From an uncultured Prevotella sp. (GTDB taxonomy: Bacteria > Bacteroidota > Bacteroidia > Bacteroidales > Bacteroidaceae), in contig CAMIVY010000003.1 of NCBI GenBank assembly GCA_946402275.1, forward strand, positions 114,853 through 178,852: a stretch of 64,000 nt of DNA, given 5' to 3'. The translations under genes and the position numbers were made by a program. The notes under the pieces are model-generated. The model was not told the origin of the DNA, did no database searches, and saw nothing but the letters and a program-made list of their open reading frames with translations. This document shows positions 63,323-64,000 of this stretch, one piece after another. Position 1 is the stretch's first letter; each line of letters starts with the position of its first letter.

Positions 63323-63771
63323 AAGCAGCTCAATTATTCAGACAGTACATTTGGATTATCAACGCGTTGAGAGTCAAGGGGAAACTGACGTTGAGCCAAA
63401 TGAACAAAATGTGGATGGACGACTGTATGACCAACGGCAATCCGTTGGCCCGGACGTCGTTCAACAGGCACCGTGAGGCGATACAGGACCTCTTCGGGGT
63501 GGTTATCGATTGCGAGGAAAAGACATACCTGTATTACATCAGCAACCCACGCGTGCTGTCGGACGACGGTCTGGGACCGTGGCTGTTCTCGACCATGACC
63601 GTACACGGTGTGCTGGCCGACATGCTGGCTGAGAGACTGGGCATTGCCAACAAATGGAAGTTCTTTGAGCAGTTATGGCTCCGGAATAATATGCGCGGCG
63701 ACTACAATACCGCCCTTGACCAAAAGAAGTCGTTGGAATTCCAAGAAAGACTGAAAAATATTATAGGCTGA
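63319..63771 (+). CDS. WYL-regulator-like N-terminal fragment
   Basis: 150 residues. The first about 90 resemble the winged-helix N-terminus of Bacteroidota WYL regulators (LFRQYIWIINALRVKGKLTL, ARTSFNRHREAIQDLFGVVI, YYISNPRVLSDDG). There is no WYL domain; the C-terminal 40 residues (LWLRNNMRGDYNTALDQKKS) are not recognised. Either a truncation or a distinct short regulator. Couples to the ATPase by ATGA and ends before a strong terminator. Confidence 0.65.
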   Translation: MKAAQLFRQYIWIINALRVKGKLTLSQMNKMWMDDCMTNGNPLARTSFNRHREAIQDLFGVVIDCEEKTYLYYISNPRVLSDDGLGPWLFSTMTVHGVLADMLAERLGIANKWKFFEQLWLRNNMRGDYNTALDQKKSLEFQERLKNIIG

Positions 63772-63797
63772 TAATCAGCCATATACGTTAATCCGTA

Positions 63798-63831
63798 CCC
63801 CCTACGCGTACCCCCTGCGTAGGGGGTTTTT
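63798..63831 (+). terminator. Rho-independent terminator
   Basis: CCCCCTACGC, loop of nine, GCGTAGGGGG, then TTTTTG: perfect 10-bp stem, after the WYL-like fragment. Confidence 0.92.
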
Positions 63832-63846
63832 GTTTTTTATTCGCCG

Positions 63847-63854
63847 TACCTTTG
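63847..63854 (+). promoter_or_regulatory. -7 promoter box of the last gene
   Basis: TACCTTTG, 91 bases before the ATG at 63946; the leader has CCACC paired with GGTGG. Confidence 0.7.
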
Positions 63855-63945
63855 CACCGTGAATCAATCACAAGTGTTATTTGACTTATTGCAACAACGA
63901 CCCCACCGGTAGGCTGGTGGAAACCCTCAAAATAAAAAATAAACG

Positions 63946-64000
63946 ATGGAAACAAAAATCTTGAAAGTGGTACGCCAGGGCGAGGCCTTCAGCGTACAGT
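63946..64000 (+). CDS. Unknown protein, 3' end outside window
   Basis: Open frame beginning METKILKVVRQGEAFSVQ after AATAAACG, with its own promoter at 63847. Only 18 codons visible; no family recognised. Confidence 0.5.
   Translation, partial: METKILKVVRQGEAFSVQ

Overview
The window is chromosomal DNA of a Bacteroidales bacterium, most likely a Prevotella-type organism (inference). The evidence is: about twenty promoters with the Bacteroidota -7 box TAnnTTTG, a type IX secretion gene (porQ), ADP-forming acetate-CoA ligase, cobalamin-dependent MeaB and ribonucleotide reductase, cellobiose phosphorylase, and two 'smalltalk' micro-proteins beside HU-like DNA-binding proteins. dnaA and a tRNA-Ser(GGA) argue for the chromosome rather than a plasmid.

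Bases 1-31030 are mainly housekeeping. In order: an rRNA methyltransferase cut by the window edge, thyA-folA, an exbB/micro-ORF/exbD/exbD proton-channel operon, a membrane-anchored AraC regulator divergent from a TPR histidine kinase, an NCS2 permease followed by a stand-alone membrane protein resembling the AraC sensor domain, a GNAT, a 42-bp tandem-repeat array, an HTH protein, tRNA-Ser with a hairpin repeat array, tatD, a prenyl synthase, a TonB-like protein, porQ-cmk/ispH, meaB, DUF1573 plus alpha-2-macroglobulin, a MATE pump, acetate-CoA ligase and cellobiose phosphorylase.

Bases 31070-39510 are an accessory island: M15 peptidase, small membrane protein, smalltalk protein, an orphan small-RNA candidate, an antitoxin with a frameshifted PIN toxin, a lipoprotein-anchored family II pyrophosphatase, two VirE/BT4734-type primase proteins, a nested inverted repeat with 21-bp iteron-like repeats, a MntA/HepT module and a tailed HU-like protein. 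A second, shorter copy of the theme (smalltalk, HU-like protein, large inverted-repeat noncoding region) lies at 60395-61490 and is followed by a DUF4143 ATPase and a WYL-like regulator fragment.

Bases 39500-59510 are housekeeping again: clpB, a secreted M6 protease with a probable type IX sorting tail, class I fumarase, an M16 protease, a DUF4954 beta-helix protein, hflX, nagB, dnaA, an MCE protein, a cell-wall amidase, folB and nrdJ. Across the window, AT-rich intergenic repeats (AAATGAGAAATG-like, and a 20-bp palindrome) recur and have entered coding sequence in frame at several genes. Several genes (hflX, amidase, nitroreductase) have the -7 box so close to ATG that their mRNAs should be nearly leaderless.
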